NCBI RefSeq assembly: GCF_014805625.2
Contig: NW_023998639.1
Span: forward strand, 191,423-255,422
Source: Glossina fuscipes
Lineage: Eukaryota > Arthropoda > Insecta > Diptera > Glossinidae
Length of the DNA stretch: 64,000 nucleotides
Direction of reading: 5' to 3'
Part shown: positions 55,082 through 64,000 of the stretch, piece by piece
How positions within the stretch are numbered: the first letter of the stretch is position 1
Layout of the letters: every line of letters begins with the position of its first letter
Made by a program: the position numbers and the translations under genes
The notes under the pieces: model-generated
Database searches by the model: none
What the model was told of the DNA's origin: nothing
Seen by the model: only the letters and a program-made list of their open reading frames with translations

Positions 55082-56180
55082 GGAAGGTGTACGGTCACCA
55101 ATCTGTTAGAGTTTACTTCTCATGTTTTCAAGGCTTTTTCTAGTGGCTCTCGCACTGATGTCATACACACTAACTTTAGCAAAGCGTTGATTTGATTAAC
55201 CATAAACTACTCATCTTTAAACTCCAAGCCTCTGACTTCTCTTTCTGTTTACTGAAATGGTTAAGCTCTTATCTGCAAAATAAATCATTCAGGGTTTTGT
55301 TTAACTTCATTACCTCGGATGAATTCCCAGTGACGTCTGGCGTACTTCAAGGCAAACACTTAGCACTCATTTTATTTAATTTATACATTAATCACCTGCC
55401 CTCGGTGATTAAATCCAACGAGATCTTAATGTACGCTGATGATGCGAAACTTTTTCTTCCTTTTCTGTAAATCTAAATCTAAATAAATGTAAGAAGCTTT
55501 TCAAGAAGGAAGTCATTCATTACTCAGTATTTCATTGATTCGCACAAGTTGTAGGACGTAGATTCTTTCACAGAATCAGGCATTCCATTTGACCATAGGT
55601 TAAGTGTTAACATGCATATTAAGCTCCCGTTAAGCAAAGCGGTTTTATAAAGAGGTAGTCTAAAGAACTTGATGATCCTTACATTACGAAAAGGGTGTAC
55701 ATGTGTTTGGTAAGACCTATACTCGGGAGTACCTCTATTGTGTGGTCTCCTTCATGTATGTGCTATGTAGATTCAATTGAATCTGTTCAAAAGCAAGTCT
55801 TGCTGTTTGCGCTTAGGAATTTGGGTTGGACCCGATTGCCTCTCTTCCATCCTATGAAAATAGGTTATGTCTACTATCCTTACCGTCACTTGAGAAACTT
55901 GGGGTTTCCTTCTTAATCGAAGTAATAAATGGTACTATTGACTTGCCCTCATTACTTGGTGAGATAAGCTCTAATATCCCTAGCCGCTTCTCTAAGCACT
56001 TTATCTTGATTAAGCTTAGTCAATGTAAATACAATTATGAGCTGTTTAACCCGCCCAAAGCTGTTTGCAGAAACCTAAATGATGTCTATCACTTATTCTC
56101 ATTATTAGACTCTTTCAAGTCTATTAAAGCAATTTTGCTTAAAATGCGCTGGATCTGTTCTTGTCGCGGGCATGCTTCTG
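55082..56180 (+). pseudogene. LINE ORF2 remnant (second half of reverse transcriptase)
   Basis: Blocks in order: TVTNLLEFTSH (in part), FSKALI, SSYLQNKSFRVLF, SGVLQGKHLALILFNLYI, LMYADDAKLF (55,430 region), then after a deletion KRVYMCLVRPI, VWSPSCMCYV, LLFALRNLGW, SLPSLEKL and the C-terminal region to VYHLFSLLDSFKSIKA. VPQG has become VLQG and several stops and deletions break the frame. Clearly paralogous to the open frame at 8,812-11,457. Confidence 0.8.
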
Positions 56181-56420
56181 TGCTAGCTGTGTACAGCATG
56201 TGTGTGCAGGTGTGCTTCTGTGCTAACTGTGTTTGTTAGGATTTTTTACCTCTCCCTTTTTATTTATTTTTATATGAATTATTATTTTTAACTTTATAAT
56301 TGTTTTTAAAATTACTTTCTTATTATTATTCTTCTTTCTTTCTTCCCTTTTAATGCATGCTAATATTCGATTGTAGTTTTCTTCAGTTGAATTTCATCTA
56401 TAAATAGGTAAAATAAAATA

Positions 56421-57057
56421 ATAAAAAGGTAAAAAATATTATCACTTTAGAGCAGCACTTCCAAGAACGAAAAGTAAGGTTTAGTTTAGTGCACGTTACT
56501 TTTACAAATAGAAAGGAAAGCGTCTATATAACAAAGTTCACCTATACGATATTGTTATTAAACCAATATGGTCGTGCGGAACACAATTACGTTGAACAGG
56601 CTGATCCTACAAAGTAGCCAAGTTGTAAGGTGTCGGTCAAAGATCTTACGTATAATAGCAGTTGCTGCGTTGTATATAGCCGTTTCAAATACATAAACGG
56701 ACTTAAATATTCCGGTCTTACTATATTCTTACCAACTTCAATCTCTGGAGCGTTATTTAACTTTTTACCTACATCGAATTATAGAGTCAAATTTATTAAT
56801 CAGTCGGTAGCATCCAGTGAGATTTTGAATGGAAATTTTTAAAACATCAAATAAAAATTCGGAAATTTTATATACCACACAGACAGTGGTGTAGAAAATA
56901 TTACCATTCTTTTTAGTACGATTTCAAAAAACTTCTTGATCAAGAAGTCTGTGCATTAATATGCAGATTTTTCGTCTTTTTCAGTGCACATTATTTTATT
57001 GCCCTAGCAACTTGCTTCCTTCATACATAATTTTTTATATTCTTAATGTAATATATT
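56421..57057. other. Spacer, no gene seen
   Basis: AT-rich sequence with no recognisable element. A short open frame at 56,630-56,842 has no recognisable feature. Confidence 0.4.
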
Positions 57058-57155
57058 GTATTATTATTATTATTATTATTAATTTCGCCAGAGAAATAAA
57101 TTCTAAGACTAAACTCTTAAAAGCACTAGCATCTAAGGCTATCGGCTTATAATAT
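57058..57155 (-). mobile_element. Short 3'-end fragment of an I-type LINE with (TAA)n tail
   Basis: On the plus strand (ATT)7 is followed by TTTCGCCAGAGAAATAAATT and CTAAGACT...GCACTAGCATCTAAGGCTATCGGC. The last block is close to the 3' UTR of the 17.3-kb copy (GCACTAGCAACACAGGCTATCGGC). It is a severely 5'-truncated insertion pointing left. Confidence 0.7.
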
Positions 57156-57296
57156 ATTATATATTAGTATACCTTTGAGGTTTGTTGTTTGTTGACATTG
57201 GAATTAATGTTGTAAGTTGTTAGATATATGACTTTAAAAAAAAAAAATCAAAAATTGTGTTATAAAATAACTTGAAAAACGATCTGAAAAAATTTT

Positions 57297-57385
57297 ATTA
57301 TTATTATTATTATTAATTTACTAATAATAATAAATTCTAATGCTAAAGTCTTGAAGCACTAGCATCTAAGGCCATCAGGCTTTAA
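57297..57385 (-). mobile_element. Second short I-type LINE 3'-end fragment with (TAA)n tail
   Basis: The same arrangement as 140 bp to the left: (TTA)7, a short link, then AATTCTAATGCTAAAGTC and GCACTAGCATCTAAGGCCATC. The two tails differ at several bases, so they are either two insertions or an old duplication. Confidence 0.7.
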
Positions 57386-57989
57386 AAATTAACATAAGGA
57401 CTTTAAAGGAAACAAGAGACAAAAATAACTAAAAAAGGACTACAGACGCATAAAGAAGAACAAATGAAAAATTTTGAACTAAAAGGAATTTAAAAAATAT
57501 CAAACTTCGGTGTAGAAATGGAAGAAAAGTAAAATACAAAACGGTCGAAAGCGAAACGGAAAAAAACTTTTCCTCTTTACGTGTGCGAAGATTAAAATAA
57601 CTACTTCCTTACCTTTACAAAAGTGTTAAAGAAAAATTCGTGAGAACTAAAATATGTATGCATGCAATGTGCTAAATAACGAAGTATATTATTGGATCAT
57701 TAACTATTTCAGCAAACACCTGTCTGCTCTACCCTGAAAGTCACTATAATTCCAATTTAGCCAATAAACCTGTGGAACAATAATGACGTCGCAGTTAAAA
57801 GTAAAAATGCATTAATATATTTTCAAAAAGCTCTTTCGTAGGTAATTCTGACAATACATACAGAATTAACCCTGCATAAATATGTATACCCGTGTTCAAA
57901 AAGAGTAGGCGATCTTGCCATATCTATAGGTGCCAATAATTTCGTAGCGTTTTCTGCTAGGAGACCGGCCCCTACCCTAATAAAAAAAA
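57386..57989. other. Spacer, no gene seen
   Basis: A-rich sequence with short homopolymers. Part of 57,386-57,560 may be further worn LINE 3' UTR, but nothing is clear. Confidence 0.35.
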
Positions 57990-58002
57990 AGGTACTCACA
58001 AT

Positions 58003-58440
58003 ATGTATGTGTTTAAAATCCATAATATGCTCAGTATTTCTGATATAGATGCATCTAATGTGATCTGGATTCCAGGTTATTGCGGCTTCCATTTAAGTGA
58101 AAATGTTGATCTCCATGCTCGCGAAGCCCGTCTTGATAGAAAAAGTCCTCATAGAAGATTAAGGTGCTCAACAGGCTCATGTGCAATGACACATATCACA
58201 AGGTTTATTTAAAGATGGGTGGACGGGTGTCATCTGATATATGTGATGAATGTCACACAAAAGTGTTAGCTGAGCATCTTATTTTTGTGTGCAGTAAATT
58301 CAACAACACTAGACTTCCATTTGAAATTTTCAAATTTATATAATAACTTGTATGAAATCTTTCGTGCTTGCAACAAAACTCATCTTAAGCAGTTAATTGC
58401 CTTTATTAAAGGTGCTGACTTCTCCTTTTAGATTATTGTA
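58003..58440 (+). pseudogene. I-type LINE RNase H C-terminal fragment
   Basis: The plus strand reads DASNVIWIPGYCGFHLSENV and DLHAREAR, the last RNase H block (usually VxWIPGHCGxxGNE...D), then after frameshifts SSDICDECHTKVLAEHLIFV followed by CSKFNNTRLPFEIF, the Cys/His tail seen in I-type ORF2 proteins. No tail repeat was found to its right. The first half of RNase H is missing. It differs from the 17.4-kb copy and may be another family. Confidence 0.6.
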
Positions 58441-59029
58441 ATTATAATTGAACTGGTTTTCTTGTCTAGTAGTGTTTTTACAAATTTTATATACTCATAT
58501 ATCAATAATTCCTATACAGCCATAGTTTGATATCAATCTTCTGAACTTAACGCCAGAACGGACTGTGTTACAACTTGACTTAGTCAAGACAGATTAACAT
58601 CGTTGAATCATCCGTAATTCAGTTACAATCTTTATGTGATCTGCGTCCTCTTTTTTCTCTGTTATCATCTTTGTCGCTATAATCAATCTAAAGAACAATT
58701 TGTGTTAAAATCTTATAACGTTGGTGGCTATATAGGTGTTTATGGGCCTATTTGTCTTTTATGTATTAAAAAAAAAAAAGAAAATGAAATCTATGTAAAA
58801 TTTGTGTTAGACCATAATATAATAAATTAATTTGAATGTTGAAATGATCATACTCGATTTACAAGAAATTTACATTTAAGTGCCAGTGAATAAAAAGTTT
58901 TTTCAATCAAAAAGGAGGTAATGCCTTCAATATTTTTCTAATTTTTATATAAATTTTTATGCAAATTACAACTTTAAAAATTACTTATATGTTTAAGATA
59001 GTTAGAATATTTATAAATTTAGTGCCAGT
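58441..59029. other. Spacer, no gene seen
   Basis: AT-rich. A perfect 6-bp inverted repeat CTTGACttaGTCAAG lies near 58,574 but is too short to mean much. Confidence 0.35.
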
Positions 59030-59760
59030 AATCTTCTAACTTCCTCATCCGATTGCCTTAATTTACAGGCCGCCTCGAGTTCTGGAGTAATCAAATGATC
59101 TCCTTGCATTTTGTAGTAGGCGCAAATGTTCTACAGTGCTGCACAAAGGTTTGGGACTCTTCCCATCTTCCTTGGGCTGTAGCAACTCTTCTCCTCTTCG
59201 CGTACAATAGGTCAGTGACCTAGAAAAATATTCAAAAACTGTAGTTAGAGTTTCGAAATACTAAATACTGGAATACAAACCTTTATGTACAGCAATGAAC
59301 CTTTCCACAATATTCTTCGCCTTGCATGGATTTCAATGTATTGTTTTTTAAGAGATCAACTTCGGTAACGTGTCATCAGTCAAGGCTCTGAGAGGCACCT
59401 GAAAAATAAATTGGAAAGATGTAGCTTTTTGGCGCTCTAATTTTTTTCACGGCTTACCGCGAAGCTATGCGTTACTGTCTCATTGCAAATCCTTCAATGA
59501 AATGCCTTCACATGTGCGAATCATGGGAAAATCCAGATAACTTGAAATTGACTGGTACGATTTTCATTTTACAGCTAGAAAGAAATGTGTATAATTCATA
59601 TAAATAGAAAAAAGTAACACACAAATGTTCAAATTACACCTAGCATTCCGTTCAGGCTGTGGTTTCCTTTCCGATCAATCATAACTCCTTCATTTTTCGC
59701 TAGCTTTGGCAAGCCTGTATGCGTTCCATCAATACATCCGATCACTGTAATAAATAGTAA
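59030..59760 (-). pseudogene. PIF/Harbinger-type transposase remnant, apparently with introns
   Basis: On the minus strand, after TTATTACAG (an acceptor-like border near 59,753), comes VIGCIDGTHTGLPKLAKNEG and DRKGNHSLNG, the first catalytic block of DDE_Tnp_4/HARBI1 proteins (VIGCIDGTH...NRKGFHSLN). Further on: VNFKLSGFSHDSHM (second block, usually PGSxHDSxxW), KAKNIVERFIAVHKGL (usually ARNxVERxFGxLK), and NICAYYKMQGDHLITPELEA near the end, followed by RQSDEEVRRLLALNL and a stop. AT-rich gaps of about 60-70 bp between blocks look like small introns. No terminal repeats or TTA/TAA target duplications were identified. Stops within blocks show it is dead. Confidence 0.65.
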
Positions 59761-62514
59761 AAATTTTGTAAAGGTCGTTTACTCTAAAACAGAATATGTA
59801 CGCACTGGTTAACATTCCTTAATTTATCTACATCTAAAAAAAATTGTACTTAGAAACGAATTTACAAACTTGACTTCGGGCCCACTTTAAATTTTTTTAT
59901 ATATTTTTCTTTATAGTCGTCTTTCTACAAACGCAGCTCTTAAAGAAAGATTTGTGGTAACTTTTCTTGGTTAACACACAATATTAATGCAAATTTGTTC
60001 CAGCGACAGCAATGTCATTGTCGCCAAATTTCACATAAGTCACAAGCAAATTTGCCTACATGATTAAATTAACTTGGTCGCGTAATTCATTGACCCCTTA
60101 CATAATTACACCCAAATCACGTCTCATGGAGCCAGTTGTTATTAAAACTGCTGGCTCGTCCATTTAAGTTGACAAAGCTATAATTAAATTTTTTGTCTCG
60201 TCTATCAGTAATTTTATTAAATTCTTTCAAACCACAAATTAACAATCCGCATACAGCTATCGTTTGATATCTTTGTCAACCCCAAAAGAACAACTCATTA
60301 AAAACTCACCATATTATGGTCTTAACATATCAAAAAAAAAGGTACAAGGTTTCTTCATTATTTTATTCTTTGGTTTCTTTTAGACCCTTTATTTTAAATT
60401 TTAAAAGTGTCTGTTTGGTTATTCAGCACTAAAATATCTTGATAATATTTCATTTTTCGATCCGAAAAATTTTTAACATTTCTGTTTGGGCCAAAACACA
60501 TCGTTTGACCAATTTTCATGAAATTATCTCAAAAATCTATAGCATGAACGCAAGAAAGCACGACAAACAGACTGGCAGATGAGCTTACATCGATGCATCT
60601 ATACGTAGAATAAAAAGCGGGTCTATCTTAATCTCTTCTGGGTGTGGCAAACATTTGCATGAAGTTTACGTAAACTTGTACCACAAGCGGTGTGGGGTAC
60701 AGAACGTAAGAAAATTGTAACTGTTTATTGTTAAATCTTCTGTACTCACCACGGCCATCTTAGAAACAATACAAAAAGTCAAAGACAATGAAATTCCTAC
60801 ACACAAAAATGTTGAATTTGCGTAGGCGAATTTTCGCATTTTTGAGTATGTACCGTAGGATCACTCGTAGAATATATGTGAAATTTGTATTTGTTATAGA
60901 TTAATAACTAATAAGCTATTGTTTCATTTTCTTCGATTTTGAAAGCGTTTATATTGTATTAAAAGCGTGTCTTTTGATGATTCGGCTCATTTCTAAGCCC
61001 CATCTGCTTGCAAGAAATACCAGAACTAAAATGATCAATTGAATTTTTGCGGCGGAGAGAATGCTCAGCTCTGACGAACACAGAGACTGAAATTAAAGGA
61101 TTGGATATATCTTTATCGAATAAGTATATTAGACAGATCAATATAACAATCTTTGACAATAACTAACAACAAAGTTATATTCGAATTCTTTTACTTGATA
61201 CCCACATCGCTGGTACTATTAAGAAAAAATTAATCGCGGTTTCTACTATATTCATTTTAAAATGAACCCATTTTTAAGCAGACAATATATTTTCATTTGG
61301 GGAGTGTACAAAATAGTTTTAAACATTCTACCTCGTCTGTCTTATGATTGTAAGAAATAAGACCTCAAAAAAGTGAAATAAAAAAATTTCATTATTCGTA
61401 ACTTTGTGTGGGCATAACCGATTGGTTACATTTTTTGACGTAAAGAGTAGGGTAATTCGTAAAGTAAATTTGGACAATTTCAGCCTTCTAAATTTAATCG
61501 TTTCCGAGTAACGAGCAAAACTCCAAACATTTTTAAAAGTTCGTATGAATTGCTTCGTTATAAAACATCCTTGTTTAAAGAAGAAAATTAAACGATTACT
61601 AATCGGTCCAATGATTTGTTTACAAGTACCAAAAGATTATGTATATATAAAGGCAATGCAATAATGTCATATATATCCAACACTTTTGTACACAATTTTT
61701 GAATGGCACGATTTTGCTAATAAGAACAAATGCATTTTTTTATACAATTTTTTTCTATCAGCACGAATGACAAGAAAAACTGGTTTTAAATTCTAATATT
61801 GACTTTGCGAGTGATTTGGTCTTTGACCCGAATATTATAGATAGAGTTCTACAAGTTGATTTTCATTTGTTGATGTTCCAGTACGTAACAAATGCACGCT
61901 TGTTAAGAAGTGACGATTGGAATTGATTTTTATACCTAATTTAAATTTAAATTTTTTTATGTTGTTCTTATGGATAGAATTTTCCTTGTATTCTAATAAG
62001 AGTGAATAGTTATTCTTTTGCATAGGTTTTCGGAAAATTATTTAGAGTTTTTTCATTTTACGCGATTGTTTAAAGTTGTGTAATATATTACCAAATTTAG
62101 CATACGTCGCATGTACAGTCTTACACGGTTTTTTTTTACCAATTTTTAAGGAACGTATCTACCGTTTAAAGAAAGTCTTGGCCTTATGTACATATTACAT
62201 ACCTTATATATATTTAAACCCTTTTTATATATATTGTAAGGACTTTTGCCCATTGCTTGGTGCTGGGGTAAGCTGAGCAACACCAGCGTCGTTCTACTAC
62301 AGAAATTTTATGATTTGATGCTTTTCTTTAAATGTTTTAGAATTCAGAAGCTTTCACTTTATTTACTAATTTTTCAATTTTGCTTATAATCAGCATCAAT
62401 AATGCTATTCGCTTTACCAGCTCAAAACGTACTATCCTATTGCCTAAATTTAACTTACTCGTAGCCTAGACTTAACTAACTCCTCGTTTGGATCCCTCTT
62501 TGTTCTGGTTACCC
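59761..62514. other. AT-rich intergenic stretch, no gene seen
   Basis: About 2.7 kb with no recognisable element. Short open frames (61,159-60,959; 62,023-61,835; 62,076-62,276) have no recognisable features. The missing N-terminal part of the Harbinger remnant might lie in 59,760-60,300 but I cannot read it. Confidence 0.4.
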
Positions 62515-62813
62515 TACTCGACCGGACCAGTCTGCCCCTCGGTACGGACTATTTGAAGCCAGCTCCTCTTAGCCCTAGGATCGTCAAACTTCCATTGCAT
62601 GTCACGGTATTCTTCCTCACTTTCTTTCGTTGACGATTTTGACGCATCTGTCAAAAACAGAAATTCACGTTTTAAGCTTTACATTTAAGGATATGTATAA
62701 TTCAATAGCCGAATTCATAATCGACGCCAACCACTTCATCGTAAACTTCTCGTTTCTTGATAGGAGCACTTAAAGCTTGCGAATCGCTCTCCGCCTCGTG
62801 AAATAAAGGTTGC
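62515..62813 (-). other. Two exon-like open segments of unknown identity
   Basis: On the minus strand a pyrimidine tract and TTAATAG (62,814 onward) precede an open segment to 62,702 reading QPLFHEAESDSQALSAPIKK and then REVYDEVVGVDYEFGY before a TGA. About 55 bp further, TTTTTGACAG precedes a second open segment (62,647-62,515) with KESEEEYRDMQWKFDDPRAK and RSWLQIVRTEGQ before a TAG. Both are charged and balanced in a way unusual for this AT-rich DNA and each follows an acceptor-like site. I do not recognise either. They may be alternative last exons or relics of a transposon-encoded protein. Confidence 0.3.
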
Positions 62814-63014
62814 CTATTAAAAAAAAAAGTGTTTGCTTTACATTAATTTCATGTTGAAAAAACTATTCAAATTTTGTCATAAAGCAGTATGATATTAACT
62901 TACATGAACAAAAACGAGTCGACTTGTGTTCAGTGTAGTGTGTGTTTTCTTTTCGTCTGCGTTTTTTCAATTGTTTCGGTGTTTTCGGTGTTTTTGTGTA
63001 TTTAACTTCTGTCT

Positions 63015-64000
63015 TTTCAGTGTTATTGCTAAAACAGGTTAACGCGGATATCGCGTATGTGCTTTTGTTTCGTCTAATATAATAAAAAATAGAAAACAAA
63101 AAAACAAAATAAAAAAAAATTGAAAACATTTGACACTTTTCTTTAGTAGTTCCCAACCTTCTTCCACAGTTCCCAAACCTTTTCAAGTGAGTGGTTATTT
63201 TACAAATAATAAGCAATAGACAACAATAAGGCATAATGTCCCCGGGGCCGCCAGCCAAAAACTCGACTAGATTTTATCTATTAAGTGAAACATCCCCCCA
63301 AAGAAAAAAAAATAAAAATTCAGATTTTCCGGTGTTGCCGATCAGCGATATAACCCCTATTGATAAAAAATATATTGTTATTTCTTCAACCGATGCTCGA
63401 ATAACAATTTCCCAAATTAGCCCTTTTGCTATAAAAAAAGCTCTTGATAGCATTACAACATACATCGACTCCATCTCGATTCTACGCGATGGGAATTTAC
63501 TGGTCCTCGCTGGGAACCCGCGCGCAATCGAAAACCTCATAAAGGCCAAATCTTTAGCTAATCTATGTGCTATTTCAGCTAAACTACATGAGAAACTTAA
63601 CTCGGTTCGAGGCGTAATTTATGACCCTTGCTTAAAGCATGTGCCGGAAGATGAAATTGTTCGCGAAATGGGCATTCAAGGAGTGACTGAAGCATTAAAT
63701 TAACCAAACTGAATGATGACGGAAAAACACGCTCTCCTACAGGAAGGATTATTTTAACTTTTGATCGCTATCGATTACCGCGAACAGTTGATGTGGCGTG
63801 GTATAAATGTAAAGTAGAAATATACATCCCAAATCCTATGAGGTGTAAAAATTGCCAACGCCTGGGTCATACGGCAAAAAGATGCACTAATGCTGCATCT
63901 TGGGCTAACTGCGGTCATCCTCCACATACTGAAAGCTGTACCCGTAGTTTCTGCATAAATTGCAATGATCAACACTCAGCGTTAGACAAACAATGCCCAC
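63015..64000 (+). mobile_element. I-type LINE, 5' part, running off the right edge
   Basis: Sequence from about 63,015 (CTTTTCAGTG...GCTAAAACAGGTTA) to the ORF1 start at 63,236 aligns with the 5' UTR of the minus-strand copy at 2,925-2,760, then ORF1 follows. Upstream of 63,015 the two copies no longer match, so the 5' end lies near there. With a single frameshift in the visible ORF1, this is one of the youngest copies in the window. Endonuclease, RT and RNase H would lie beyond base 64,000. Confidence 0.8.
63236..64000 (+). pseudogene. I-type ORF1 (gag-like, zinc-knuckle protein), one frameshift
   Basis: ATG at 63,236 starts a Pro/Ser/Lys-rich N-terminus, then the conserved core (VLPISDITPIDKKY, TTYIDSISILRDGNLLVLAG, KHVPEDEIVREMG). 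The frame ends at 63,703 because one base is missing near 63,695 relative to the minus-strand copy. The next frame then stays open to the window edge and holds three zinc-knuckle-like blocks: MRCKNCQRLGHTAKRC (complete CCHC), SWANCGHPPHTESC (first Cys replaced by Trp) and FCINCNDQHSALDKQC. In I elements this protein binds the RNA and forms the ribonucleoprotein. The frameshift and the lost Cys suggest this copy is inactive. Confidence 0.8.

Larger units (their letters stand above)
54083..56420 (+). mobile_element. CR1/L2-like LINE with ORF1, internally deleted
   Basis: This copy carries ORF1 (54,184-55,075), then joins directly at about 55,080 to the middle of the reverse transcriptase, and ends in a 3' UTR with an AATA-rich tail near 56,420. 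The RT part matches the 8.8-kb copy closely (GKxTVTNL region onward). The endonuclease and the RT N-terminus are deleted. It is the only copy in the window showing the 5' half of the family, so it links this ORF1 type to that ORF2. Confidence 0.8.

Noticed and set aside
58570..58590. Short inverted repeat CTTGAC...GTCAAG as a terminator or terminal repeat
   Set aside because: Only 6-bp arms, no partner and no element next to it.
1..64000. CRISPR arrays, bacterial operons, tRNA or rRNA genes
   Set aside because: None seen; the sequence is eukaryotic with spliced genes and retroelements.

Overview
The window looks like insect nuclear DNA from a higher fly; a tephritid-like fruit fly is my guess. 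The reasons are the AT-rich background, short introns with GT/AG borders, the insect set of mobile elements (I-type and CR1/L2-type LINEs, gypsy and BEL/Pao LTR elements, several mariner lineages, a PIF/Harbinger remnant), and one single-copy host gene that is clearly the myelin regulatory factor homologue, Myrf. I cannot name the species from sequence alone.

Layout. 1-21 kb is a graveyard of retroelements: an I-type LINE running off the left edge (minus strand), unidentified minus-strand coding remains (3.1-4.4 kb), a CR1-like LINE fragment (4.4-5.6 kb), a decayed gypsy element (6.7-8.5 kb, minus) abutting a second gypsy pol fragment (plus) that is split by a 2.95-kb CR1-like LINE with a still open 860-codon frame (8.8-11.8 kb), a GC-rich gag remnant (12.9-14.1 kb), a 5'-inverted I-type LINE (17.3-18.2 kb) and a BEL/Pao gag-protease remnant (19.3-20.6 kb). 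21-37 kb is almost free of recognisable transposons and contains the start of Myrf. 30-48.2 kb is Myrf on the plus strand: a 37-nt first coding exon at 30,169, a 12.8-kb first intron carrying two mariner relics, then six closely spaced exons from 43,046 to the stop at 48,177. 49-64 kb is again transposon-rich: a 297/17.6-like gypsy element broken by a 1-kb block with a 68-bp tandem repeat, a third mariner, a CR1-like LINE that still has its PHD-like ORF1, short I-type LINE tails, a Harbinger transposase remnant, and a nearly intact I-type ORF1 leaving the right edge.

How the parts relate. Myrf is the only host gene I can support. My join gives seven coding exons and 4,653 nt (1,550 codons plus stop) with all phases matching. 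It encodes a membrane-tethered transcription factor: DNA-binding domain, self-cleaving chaperone domain with Ser677/Lys682, one membrane span near residues 831-855, and a long luminal tail. The mobile elements are mostly dead; the two I-type copies at the window edges belong to one family, lie in opposite orientation about 60 kb apart, and share 5' UTR sequence. I found no RNA genes and no CRISPR. I did not find a clearly new biological system; the most informative new items are the remote first coding exon of Myrf and the several structural fossils of transposition.
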